DNA of 22,927 nt, taken from the NCBI GenBank assembly GCA_002345675.1, contig DDWL01000056.1, forward strand, positions 1-22,927. The letters are read 5' to 3'. Source of the DNA: Bacteroidales bacterium UBA2287. GTDB taxonomy: Bacteria > Bacteroidota > Bacteroidia > Bacteroidales > Tenuifilaceae. Under the pieces are notes generated by a model. The model was not told where the DNA came from, did not search any database, and worked only from the letters and a program-made list of their open reading frames with translations. Positions 6,201-14,490 of this stretch are shown here, piece by piece (within the stretch, counting starts at the first letter, position 1; each line of letters begins with the position of its first letter). A program made the position numbers and the translations under genes.

Positions 6201-7592
6201 ATGCCATTAATTAAATCGATTTCGGGAATACGCGGCACCATTGGCGGTATTGCTGGCGAAGGGCTTAACCCTATTGACATTGCTCGTTTTACCTCGGCAT
6301 TCGCCCAGTGGCTTAGAGAGCGAAACGGGAAAACCCAGCTTAAAGTTATTGTTGGTCGCGATGCCCGCATTTCGGGCGAAATGGTAAACAGCATAATAGT
6401 TGGAACGCTTATGGGTTGCGGAGCAAATGTTATCGACATTGGCCTTGCCACCACTCCAACCGTTGAAATTGCCGTTACCGAAACGGGCGCTCAAGGCGGA
6501 ATTATAATTACCGCAAGCCATAACCCACGGCAGTGGAATGCGCTTAAGCTTCTTAACGAAAAGGGCGAATTCCTTTCCGATATCGATGGTAAACGTGTAC
6601 TCCAACTTGCCGATGGCAAGGAATTGGTTTTCCCTGAGGTTGACGCACTGGGAAAACTAACAACCAACGACTTTACCGATAGGCATATTGAACTAATACT
6701 AAACCTACCTTTGGTTAACGTTAAGGCCATAGCCAACGCTGACTTTCACGTAGTAATCGACTGCGTTAACTCGGTTGGAGGCATTGCCATTCCTCGCCTT
6801 TTAAAGGCGTTGGGCGTAAAAAAAATATTTGAACTTTACACCGAGCCTAACGGCGAATTCCCACATAATCCAGAGCCACTTCCCGAACACCTAACCGAAA
6901 TTTCATCGGCAGTTGTTAAGTACAACGCTCACTTGGGCTTTGTGGTCGACCCCGATGTTGACCGACTTGCCATTATTAACGAAGACGGAACAATGTTTGG
7001 CGAAGAGTACACGCTTGTTGCAGTTGCCGATTACATTCTTCGCCATAAAGCTGGGAATACCGTTTCGAACCTATCGAGCACCGCTGCGCTTCGCGATGTT
7101 ACCAAACAGTATGGCGGCGAATACTTTGCCTCGGCTGTTGGCGAAGTAAATGTTGTTACCAAAATGAAGCAGTGCAATGCTGTTATTGGCGGCGAAGGTA
7201 ATGGCGGTGTAATTTACCCCGACTTACACTACGGCCGCGATGCGTTGGTTGGTATTGCACTTTTCCTTTCGCACCTAGCTCAGGTTGGCGGAAAATGCTC
7301 CGAACTCAGGGCCACTTATCCTCAATTCTACATTTCAAAGAATAAAATTGACCTAAAGGCAGGAACCGATATGGATGCCCTTTTTGTAAAGATTAAGGAG
7401 AAGAACTCGTCGGAAAAGTTGAATTCCGAAGATGGACTACGAATCGACAAAGCCACTGGCGAATGGATTCATTTGCGCCGTTCGAATACCGAACCCATTA
7501 TTCGAATTTATGCCGAAAGCACTTCGCCCGAAAAGGCGAATGAACTGGCAGTAGAAATTATTTCGCAGATAAAGGGAATTATTGGAGGGTGA
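6201..7592 (+). CDS. glmM: Phosphoglucosamine mutase / phosphomannomutase family enzyme
   Basis: An alpha-D-phosphohexomutase of 463 residues that moves phosphate between C6 and C1 of a hexose phosphate in the cytoplasm. The four family signatures are in order: the phosphoserine loop TASHNP with Ser106, the metal-binding loop D250-P-D-V-D-R255, the sugar-recognition loop GGEGNGG (330-336), and the phosphate-binding loop RRSNTEP (426-432). N-terminal SISGIRGT is also typical. The sugar loop reads GEGNGG where proteobacterial GlmM has GEMSGH and phosphomannomutases have GEMSAH-like sequences. This form is what is usually called GlmM in Bacteroidota, so the gene symbol follows that habit. If correct, it supplies glucosamine-1-phosphate for UDP-GlcNAc and thus for peptidoglycan and LPS. 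It is a single gene. Confidence 0.85.
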   Translation: MPLIKSISGIRGTIGGIAGEGLNPIDIARFTSAFAQWLRERNGKTQLKVIVGRDARISGEMVNSIIVGTLMGCGANVIDIGLATTPTVEIAVTETGAQGGIIITASHNPRQWNALKLLNEKGEFLSDIDGKRVLQLADGKELVFPEVDALGKLTTNDFTDRHIELILNLPLVNVKAIANADFHVVIDCVNSVGGIAIPRLLKALGVKKIFELYTEPNGEFPHNPEPLPEHLTEISSAVVKYNAHLGFVVDPDVDRLAIINEDGTMFGEEYTLVAVADYILRHKAGNTVSNLSSTAALRDVTKQYGGEYFASAVGEVNVVTKMKQCNAVIGGEGNGGVIYPDLHYGRDALVGIALFLSHLAQVGGKCSELRATYPQFYISKNKIDLKAGTDMDALFVKIKEKNSSEKLNSEDGLRIDKATGEWIHLRRSNTEPIIRIYAESTSPEKANELAVEIISQIKGIIGG

Positions 7593-7604
7593 GAGAAGTC
7601 CGAA

Positions 7605-7637
7605 CCCCGATATCCCGATAGTTATCGGGAATCGGGG
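7605..7637 (+). repeat. Large hairpin built on the CCCGATA palindrome
   Basis: CCCCGAT (7605-7611) pairs with ATCGGGG (7631-7637), and TCCCGATA (7613-7620) pairs with TATCGGGA (7623-7630), with one unpaired A and a 2-base loop. It begins 12 bases after the mutase stop codon. There is no T run, so it may slow polymerase or protect the 3' end without being a classic terminator. Relatives of the core occur at 20953-20967 and 22912-22927. Confidence 0.8.
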
Positions 7638-7638
7638 C

Positions 7639-7740
7639 GAAGTCCGAAGACGGAAGTCCGAAGACGGAAGACGGAAGACGGTAATCCGAAGACTGGAGGA
7701 TTGATTGATTGATGTGGACTGAAGACTGGGGACTGGGGAC
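7639..7740 (+). repeat. Degenerate tandem repeats in the glmM-efflux spacer
   Basis: The 14-base unit gaagtccgaagacg occurs twice in a row (7639-7652, 7653-7666). Two half units gaagacg follow (7667-7680), then decayed copies (gtaatccgaagactgg), a short gatt tandem (7699-7710), and ggactgg units to 7740. Sequence from 7745 (acttcgataaactcagtgttcgagg) resembles another common intergenic repeat. None of it looks coding on either strand. Confidence 0.75.
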
Positions 7741-7869
7741 TGACACTTCGATAAACTCAGTGTTCGAGGTAAACTGAGAACTGAGAACTTTACATCCTCT
7801 TTGTTAAACCCCATGCAATAAGTTTCGTCTTAAAATTGTTATAAATATTACCATTTTTAAAATATCGAC

Positions 7870-9372
7870 ATGAAGAAAAAGGTATGGATTGGTTTGGGAA
7901 CCGCTGTTGTAATTGTTATTATTCTTGTACTTGCCTTTGGCACTTCGGGAAAAAAGGAAGAAGCACCCCAAAAAATAAAAGTACAGCGTGGCCCCTTCGA
8001 AGTTTTGGTTACCGTAACTGGTGAACTACAGGCAAAAAATAAGGAAGATATTACAGGTCCTCCCGAACTCCGTCAGGGTCGCAGTTTCCGCTTTTCCGAT
8101 ATTAAAATTCAGGACTTAGTGCCCGAAGGCACTGTTGTCGATTCGGGGCAGTACGTTGCTACTCTCGACCGCAGCGCCCTAAGTAATCGGCTTAAAGAGA
8201 TTGAAGACGATTTGGAGAAGAGCCGCCAGCAGTTTCTGCGTACGCAGCTCGATACCACTTTACAGCTTCGTAACCTTCGCGATGAGCTCATCAACCTAAA
8301 ATTCGACCTTGAAGAAAAGCAAATTGTAGTTGACCAGTCGAAGTTTGAACCACCCGCCACGCAACGGCAAGCACAGCTAAATCTCGATAAAACCGACCGT
8401 AACTTCCAGCAGGCACAGCACAACTACAAGCTAAAGCGCGAACAGGCCGAGGCATCGATGAAAGAGGTTGCCATAAACCTTGGTCGCCAGGAGCGCGAAA
8501 GGGACGACATGCTTAAAATCCTAAGCATGTTCGTAATTAAGGCTCCAAAACCAGGCATGGTTATTTACCACCGCGAGTGGAGCGGACAAAAACGCAAAGT
8601 GGGCTCGAGTATTAGTCCTTGGGACTTAACAGTAGCAACCCTACCCGACCTGTCGGTAATGATTTCGAAAACGTACGTTAACGAAATTGACGTTAGTAAA
8701 CTCAAAGTGGGTCACAAGGTTCGCATTGGGGTTGATGCATTTCCTGAGAAAAAGTACACAGGCGAAGTGGCCGAAGTAGCGAATATTGGCGAGCAACTTC
8801 CGAATACCGATGCAAAGGTTTTTGAGGTTACCATAAAGGTTAACGAGTACGATCCCATTCTTCGCCCATCGATGACCACTAGCAACCAAATTCTGACTAA
8901 ATACATTGACGATGCTCTTTATCTGCCTCTAGAGGCAGTGCATGCCAACGACAGCGTAAGCTTTGTATACTCGCTAAAGGGAAAACGTCAAATTGTAATG
9001 CTGGGCGAGCAAAACGAGAACTTTATAACTGTTGAAAAAGGTGTTGAGGAAAACGATGAAGTATACCTGAGCGTTCCCGCCAAAGGCGAAAAGTATCCAT
9101 TTACAGGAGTTGAATTAATTCCCGAAATTAAGCAGCGAGCCGAGGAAAAGAAGAAAGAAATTGAAGCCGAAAAGGCTCGAAACCAAGTGCAAAAGGGACC
9201 AATTCCTCAAATTGGAGGTTTCGTACCACAGGGTGCTCCACAAAATGGAGAAGCAAAGCCATTGGAAATTAAAACCGAAAAAGCCAGCACCGATACAAGC
9301 AAGAAGAAAGACGCCAAACTAAAAAGACAAGGCAAGCGTGACGGTTCGGGTAAAAGAGATAAGCAACAATAA
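7870..9372 (+). CDS. MacA/HlyD-like periplasmic adaptor subunit
   Basis: A 500-residue membrane fusion protein linking an inner-membrane transporter to an outer-membrane channel. A single N-terminal membrane anchor (about residues 4-23, IGLGTAVVIVIILVLAF) precedes the first half of the barrel-sandwich domain (VTVTGELQAKN). A long charged alpha-hairpin (about 105-215, SNRLKEIEDDLEKSRQ to NLGRQERERDDML) follows, then the second half-domain (FVIKAPKPGMVIYH), the beta barrel (VNEIDVSKLKVGHKV) and a membrane-proximal domain. The C-terminal tail from about 425 is Lys/Glu-rich and low-complexity, longer than usual. The gene is 15 bases upstream of a MacB-like permease and surely co-transcribed with it. 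The substrate cannot be read from the sequence. Confidence 0.85.
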   Translation: MKKKVWIGLGTAVVIVIILVLAFGTSGKKEEAPQKIKVQRGPFEVLVTVTGELQAKNKEDITGPPELRQGRSFRFSDIKIQDLVPEGTVVDSGQYVATLDRSALSNRLKEIEDDLEKSRQQFLRTQLDTTLQLRNLRDELINLKFDLEEKQIVVDQSKFEPPATQRQAQLNLDKTDRNFQQAQHNYKLKREQAEASMKEVAINLGRQERERDDMLKILSMFVIKAPKPGMVIYHREWSGQKRKVGSSISPWDLTVATLPDLSVMISKTYVNEIDVSKLKVGHKVRIGVDAFPEKKYTGEVAEVANIGEQLPNTDAKVFEVTIKVNEYDPILRPSMTTSNQILTKYIDDALYLPLEAVHANDSVSFVYSLKGKRQIVMLGEQNENFITVEKGVEENDEVYLSVPAKGEKYPFTGVELIPEIKQRAEEKKKEIEAEKARNQVQKGPIPQIGGFVPQGAPQNGEAKPLEIKTEKASTDTSKKKDAKLKRQGKRDGSGKRDKQQ

Positions 9373-9387
9373 AAGAAGGGAATAGGA

Positions 9388-10746
9388 ATGTACAAAAGGT
9401 ATATTCACGATGTGAACATTGCCATTGAGTCGATAATGGCCAATAAGCTAAAGTCGATGCTAACGGCTTTGGGTATAATTTTCGGCGTTGCCGCCGTTAT
9501 TAGCATGCTAGCCATTGGCAATGGTGCACAAAAGGAAATTATTGACCAAATAAAAATGGTTGGGGTTAATAATATTGTTGTAAACCCCATATTCGAAGAA
9601 AAAGACGCCGAGAACAGCGAAGGTGAAAATGGCGACCGCCAAAAGCGAAAGTTTTCGCCAGGGTTAACCCTTGCCGATGTTGAAGCCATTACCCAAATAA
9701 TTCCTTCGGTTCAACGAATTAGCCCCGAAGTTAGCCTAAACTCGTTTGTTCAGTTCCAAGGGCTCCGAATGCCTGCAAAAATTCTTGGCGTTTCAACCGA
9801 TTACTTCAACCTATTTAATTTGCCTCTCGAAGAGGGAGGGTTTTTTAGCCCATACCAAAGCGAGCATGGAATTCCGGTTTGCATAATTGGGGCAAACATT
9901 AAGAACAAATTCTTCAGCACAGTAAATCCCATTGGGCAGTACCTAAAGTTTGGCAGCGTTTGGCTACAGGTTATTGGGGTACTCGAAAAAACAAACGTAT
10001 CGATTACAGGTTTTGAAAGTGCAGGGGTTAACGTTTACAACGACAATGTTTATGTTCCCATTAAAACGGTTTTAATGAGATACCAGAACAGAGGACTTAT
10101 TAATGCTAAAAAACTTGAATCGGGAAGTTCGTTTTCGGGGCGTGGGATGTTTGTTGTATTTGGCGGTTCGGCTAAAACTCAGTCGAGCCAAAATTACCAC
10201 CAGCTCGACAGGATTATAGTTCAGGTTAAGGAAACCGAAGACATTCCATCGACAACCGAGGTACTAAGTCGCCTAATGCTTCGCAGGCACGCCGATGTAA
10301 AGGACTTCGAAATTACCGTTCCCGAACTGCTGCTAAAGCAGCAGCAGCGCACAAAGGACATTTTCAACATTGTGCTTGGAGCCATTGCCAGCATTTCGCT
10401 TATTGTGGGGGGTATTGGCATTATGAACATTATGTTTGCCTCGGTAATGGAACGCATAAAGGAGATTGGAACCCGCATGGCCATTGGCGCTAAAAAAGCC
10501 GATATAGTAGCTCAGTTTCTTTCCGAAGCCGTTTTAATAAGCGTGTCGGGAGGAATAATTGGCGTTATTTTAGGAATTGTTCTTACAAAACTTATTACCC
10601 ACTTTGCAGGAATTCTTACCATAATTTCGCCCATGTCGGTACTAGTTGCCTTTGGCGTATCGGCAGCGGTTGGGGTAATTTTCGGGCTTTCGCCCGCAAA
10701 AAGAGCAGCCGAAAAGGATCCAATTGAATCGTTACGGTACGAATAA
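9388..10746 (+). CDS. MacB-like ABC permease (MacB_PCD + FtsX), without ATPase domain
   Basis: A 452-residue permease of the type VII (MacB/FtsX/LolCE) ABC class. It has one N-terminal membrane helix (about 22-42, MLTALGIIFGVAAVISMLAI), a large periplasmic domain (about 45-320) and three C-terminal helices (about 326-352, 380-403, 413-434). The cytoplasmic loop ERIKEIGTRMAIGA, which couples to the ATPase, is intact, as is the family C-terminal AAEKDPIESLRYE. E. coli MacB carries its ATPase on the same chain; here none is present, so a separate MacB-type ATP-binding protein is needed and is not in this window. A purine-rich agaaggga precedes the ATG. With the adaptor it should export a substrate, or shed one mechanically, across the envelope. 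Confidence 0.88.
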   Translation: MYKRYIHDVNIAIESIMANKLKSMLTALGIIFGVAAVISMLAIGNGAQKEIIDQIKMVGVNNIVVNPIFEEKDAENSEGENGDRQKRKFSPGLTLADVEAITQIIPSVQRISPEVSLNSFVQFQGLRMPAKILGVSTDYFNLFNLPLEEGGFFSPYQSEHGIPVCIIGANIKNKFFSTVNPIGQYLKFGSVWLQVIGVLEKTNVSITGFESAGVNVYNDNVYVPIKTVLMRYQNRGLINAKKLESGSSFSGRGMFVVFGGSAKTQSSQNYHQLDRIIVQVKETEDIPSTTEVLSRLMLRRHADVKDFEITVPELLLKQQQRTKDIFNIVLGAIASISLIVGGIGIMNIMFASVMERIKEIGTRMAIGAKKADIVAQFLSEAVLISVSGGIIGVILGIVLTKLITHFAGILTIISPMSVLVAFGVSAAVGVIFGLSPAKRAAEKDPIESLRYE

Positions 10747-10786
10747 GTTTGCCTACTTCAACCTGAACTCGGTGTAATTTTTTCGT

Positions 10787-10925
10787 GAGCTGGATTTGAA
10801 ACCGAGCGTTCTTTGCGAGCTCGACGTAGTCAATCCAGCTCTTCATTAATATTCGGATTTGCAACCGACCAAAGGGAGCTCAGCGAAGCTAATCCGATTA
10901 AATAAAAATTCGTTTACAAAAATAT
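10787..10925 (+). repeat. Distant copy of the RAYT-flanking REP-like element
   Basis: The inverted repeat gagctggatt (10787-10796) with aatccagctc (10832-10841) has a 35-base interior containing GTAG (10826-10829). The inverted repeat tcggatt (10853-10859) with aatccga (10891-10897) follows and holds GGAG (10875-10878). The flank ttaaataaaaattcgtttac...aaatat matches the start of the RAYT frame. It fills most of the spacer between the convergent MacB-like and hybrid kinase genes. Confidence 0.75.
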
Positions 10926-11006
10926 AGCTAAAACTTCTACTCCAGAAAAAACCTTATTCCCTTATTAAGCAGCAATTTGATGTTTAGCCTTATCTCGATT
11001 TCACCT

Positions 11007-14000
11007 TCACTTTAAATACTTAGCCAACAGCCGTTCAAACTCACGGCGGTCAATTGGTTTCGATATATAGTCGTTGCAGCCAGCGTGCAGCGATTTTTCC
11101 CTGTCGCTCGAAAATGCGTATGCCGTTTGGGCAATTATTGGAATTTTTAAGTTCACTTGCCTAATTTTACGAGCGGCCTCGTACCCATCCATTACGGGCA
11201 TTTTAAGGTCGAGCAGCAGAAGGTCGATGCTACTATCGTTCACAACTGCGTCGTAAGCTTCGGCGCCATTGGCAACTCGAATGTAATCTACGTTTAGCTC
11301 GTTTAGCAACTCGCGAACGTACATGTAGTTAAACTCATCGTCTTCGGCAATTAGCACTCGTTTACCTTTAGGAATTGAAACACCTTCGGTTTCGGGCAAT
11401 TCGAGTTGTTCGGTGCCGCTAAACGCTACAGGCTTGTATGGAATAGTAAAACTAAATGTTGAACCAACATTTGGCTCCGAGTCAACCGAAATTTCGCCAC
11501 CCATTAGGTTTACCAGCGCTTTCGAAATGGCCAAACCAAGGCCAGTTCCGCCTACTACTGTGGTTAGTGGATTATCGACTTGCCTAAACCGTTCGAAAAT
11601 ATAACCTTGCTGCGCTTTTGGAATTCCAATTCCAGTGTCGCTTACAAAAAATTCGATTTTATTCGATTTCACTGCATACCCAAGGGTTACGCTTCCTTGG
11701 GTTGTAAACTTTAATGCGTTACCAATTAAGTTCGACAGCACCTGTTGAAGCCTTGCTCCGTCGGTAGTTACAGTACAAGCATCGTCGGGCAAACTAGTTT
11801 CGAACTTAAGTTCAACCCCTAGCCCGTTTGCTTTTTGCAAAAAGAGCAGGTACTGCTTTTGCATTACTTGGTTTACATTTACCTCGGCTTCGGAAATAGT
11901 AAGCTGATTAGCTTCAATTTTCGAAATATCGATAAGGTCGTTAATAATTGTTAGCAGCTGGTTTCCACACGATTCGATAACGCCAAGGTACTGGTTGAAC
12001 TCGGGTTGCTGAACTGGCGCACTGGCGAGCAGCTGAGTAAACCCAATAATTCCATTCATTGGAGTTCGAACCTCGTGGCTCATGTTGGCCAGAAATGCCG
12101 ACTTTAGCCTATCGCTCTCCTCGGCTTTTTCTTTTGCTAGCTGTAATTCCTCATTAAGAACACGGTACTCTTCGTTTTGGGCTTCAATTTCGTAGTTTTT
12201 CCTTACGAGTTCTTCTTCAACCTGTTTTCTGTCGCTAATATCGCGGTAAATGCCATAAACAGCAATCTGTCCTCCTTCGAAATGAATTGGTTTACCAAGG
12301 ATTGAAACATGAACGCTTGACCCATCCTTGTGCATTCGAATAGTTTCGCGCATTATTTGGTTTCCTTTAGCCACTAAATGCGTAAGCGACAATCCTTCAT
12401 CGGCTAAATCGCGAGGAACAATCAGGTCGTTAATTTGCTTGCCAACCGCCTCGTTGTTAGCATAGCCAAATATTCTTGTAAACTCCCTGTTACATCGAAT
12501 AACTTTATCATTAACATCGAGAATTACAATGCCCTCGGGCGAACTTTCGAAAAGCTGCTCGAAGTAAGCTCGTTCGAGTTTAACGGCATCCTCATTCTTT
12601 TTTCGCTCTGTTATATCCTCGTGAACTCCAATTATTCTTAATGGTTCGCCGTTACTGTCCTTTTCAATAATTTTGCCAATAGAGTGTATCCACTTGTAGT
12701 CTCCATTTTTCATTCTCATTCGAAAATCGAGAACTATTTCCGAATTATTCTCCTTAATAAACTTTGCAGTAAGAATTTCAACCCACTTTATATCGTCGGG
12801 GTGCACTAACATTTTCCACGAATTGTAACCACTTTCGAATTCGCCTGGTTTATATCCAAGCATGGTGTAGTAGTTGTCGCTAAAATACGATTTTTTAGTA
12901 CCCAAGTTCCAGTCCCAAATGGCATCGTTTGTTGCATCGACAACAAGTCTGAAAAGTTCTTCGCTTTTTCGGAGCGCTTCCTCGGTTTGCTTTTTGCTTG
13001 TAATATCGCGCGACACGCCAAAGGTTCCTACAATTTCGCCATTGTTATTTAAAAGGGGCATTTTCGATGTTGAAACCCATGTAGTTCGTCCATCGGGCCA
13101 GGTTTGGTACTCCTCAATATCGAATACTGGCTTTCCAGTTGCAATAATTTCTTTTTCGATTTTATAAGCCCAACTGGCATGCTCGTTGGTGAAAAAATCG
13201 AAATCAGACTTTCCAATTGCTTCGTCAGGGTTACTAAGCATAAATCGATTTGCAACGCTTTGGTTTACCCTCAAAAACCTACCCTCAGTGTCCTTAAAGT
13301 AAATTTGTTCAGGGACGTTCTCCATAAGCATGTGCATTAAAAATTGCTCCTTGGCAAGTTCCTTTTCAGCAAGTTTCCGTTTCGAAATATCCCTAACTAT
13401 TGATTGATACGAACCATCGGGCATCATTTTCGAGTGCATTTCAATGTACACAACCACTCCATCGGGTCGTAATATTTCTCTTTCCGAAACAATAGTTTTC
13501 CCTTCCAAAAGCAAATCGAAACGAAGAGGTTTGTTACTTAAGGTGTCGCTCGTAAAAAGTTTGCTTATGTGGTTTCCAATAACATCCTCCCGTTTAAATC
13601 CCGAAATTTCGAGAAATCGCATATTCGAACCAGTAACAACCCCTTTGCTGTCGCCTAAAATAATTCCATCAACGGCAAACTCAATAATAGCTTTAAATCG
13701 CTCTTCGCCAAGCCTTATTGTTTCCTCGGTGCGCTTGCGTTCGTCAATATTTCGGAATTCGGTTACCCTAACCATTTTGCCGTTGTAAGGAACCTGTTTC
13801 CCTTGAATTTCGAGGCTATAAATTGCTCCGTCCTTTCTAATGCCTTTAGCCTCGTATGGTTTTTCGTATCCCGAAACAATTTTGTCCATTACCATTACCC
13901 TAGTTTCTTGGGCAATAAGTAAAAGCCCATCCATGCCAATAAGTTCGCTGTGCTCGTAACCCGACATGCGAGCAAGTTCATGGTTTGCTTCAATTATTTT

Positions 14001-14417
14001 GCCTTTATCGTGAACCCCAATTCCGCCAAACGATGCTTCGGCCAGAACTCGGAAACGTTCTTTACTTTCGTAAAGCGATTGCTCAATTTTAGCAATATGA
14101 TTTGATGGGAATAGCGAGATAATTGTTTTTGCGGCATCGCCCGTAGGTAAAACTTCGAGTAATGCCTCTGTATATAGGAACGACACCCATGTTTCGTCGG
14201 CATTTTGCAATCGTAAACCCGCCAAATTGCCAATAGCGTATCCAACGGGCTTGTTTTTAAATTCACCATTGCTAGGATTAATAGAATCGTGGGGGTGAAT
14301 AAGGGCTAAAAACTCTTTGGAGGCTGAATGGCCCAAATAGTCGAAAACCGAATTCCCAATTGGAGTAAAATTTCCCTGCCGAAAATCTCTAAGAATTTGA
14401 AAAACTTCAACTTGCAT
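11007..14417 (-). CDS. Soluble multi-PAS hybrid histidine kinase with receiver domain
   Basis: A 1136-residue cytoplasmic sensor kinase. After an N-terminal segment of about 115 residues that looks PAS-like but is divergent, about five PAS/PAC units follow (roughly 120-235, 240-355, 365-485, 495-615, 625-745), several beginning FRVLAEAS, FKAIIEFA, FRLVVDAT or FEQLFESS. A short coiled coil leads to HisKA with phospho-acceptor His781 in SHEVRTPMNG. HATPase_c has LIGNALKFT, DTGIGIP and GTGLGLAIS. A C-terminal receiver carries its phospho-acceptor Asp1070 in LLLLDLKMPVMDG, an acidic pair in AEDDEFN and Lys in YISKPI. No membrane helix is seen, so the signal is sensed inside the cell. Start: the ATG at 14417 is preferred over a TTG two codons upstream. 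No output regulator is encoded nearby. It lies 73 bases downstream of the other kinase in the same direction, probably one operon. Confidence 0.9.
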   Translation of the reverse strand: MQVEVFQILRDFRQGNFTPIGNSVFDYLGHSASKEFLALIHPHDSINPSNGEFKNKPVGYAIGNLAGLRLQNADETWVSFLYTEALLEVLPTGDAAKTIISLFPSNHIAKIEQSLYESKERFRVLAEASFGGIGVHDKGKIIEANHELARMSGYEHSELIGMDGLLLIAQETRVMVMDKIVSGYEKPYEAKGIRKDGAIYSLEIQGKQVPYNGKMVRVTEFRNIDERKRTEETIRLGEERFKAIIEFAVDGIILGDSKGVVTGSNMRFLEISGFKREDVIGNHISKLFTSDTLSNKPLRFDLLLEGKTIVSEREILRPDGVVVYIEMHSKMMPDGSYQSIVRDISKRKLAEKELAKEQFLMHMLMENVPEQIYFKDTEGRFLRVNQSVANRFMLSNPDEAIGKSDFDFFTNEHASWAYKIEKEIIATGKPVFDIEEYQTWPDGRTTWVSTSKMPLLNNNGEIVGTFGVSRDITSKKQTEEALRKSEELFRLVVDATNDAIWDWNLGTKKSYFSDNYYTMLGYKPGEFESGYNSWKMLVHPDDIKWVEILTAKFIKENNSEIVLDFRMRMKNGDYKWIHSIGKIIEKDSNGEPLRIIGVHEDITERKKNEDAVKLERAYFEQLFESSPEGIVILDVNDKVIRCNREFTRIFGYANNEAVGKQINDLIVPRDLADEGLSLTHLVAKGNQIMRETIRMHKDGSSVHVSILGKPIHFEGGQIAVYGIYRDISDRKQVEEELVRKNYEIEAQNEEYRVLNEELQLAKEKAEESDRLKSAFLANMSHEVRTPMNGIIGFTQLLASAPVQQPEFNQYLGVIESCGNQLLTIINDLIDISKIEANQLTISEAEVNVNQVMQKQYLLFLQKANGLGVELKFETSLPDDACTVTTDGARLQQVLSNLIGNALKFTTQGSVTLGYAVKSNKIEFFVSDTGIGIPKAQQGYIFERFRQVDNPLTTVVGGTGLGLAISKALVNLMGGEISVDSEPNVGSTFSFTIPYKPVAFSGTEQLELPETEGVSIPKGKRVLIAEDDEFNYMYVRELLNELNVDYIRVANGAEAYDAVVNDSSIDLLLLDLKMPVMDGYEAARKIRQVNLKIPIIAQTAYAFSSDREKSLHAGCNDYISKPIDRREFERLLAKYLK

Positions 14418-14490
14418 AAACAAATATGGATAAAATTGAATGGTTTATATTGCAAATATTTTTAAATTTTTGGTTATTTTCTATCATTAT

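Noticed and set aside
6022..6210. 62-codon open frame before the mutase gene
   Set aside because: It runs over a low-complexity repeat and the probable mutase promoter, overlaps the mutase start, and its protein sequence has no recognisable pattern.
7639..7740. Tandem units as a possible CRISPR array
   Set aside because: The units are directly adjacent without spacers and degrade along the array; no cas gene is present.
14421..14428. Minus-strand CATATTTG just before the hybrid kinase ATG as a separate promoter
   Set aside because: It is only three bases from the ATG at 14417, too close for a -7 box with a leader, and the kinase upstream is co-oriented and close.
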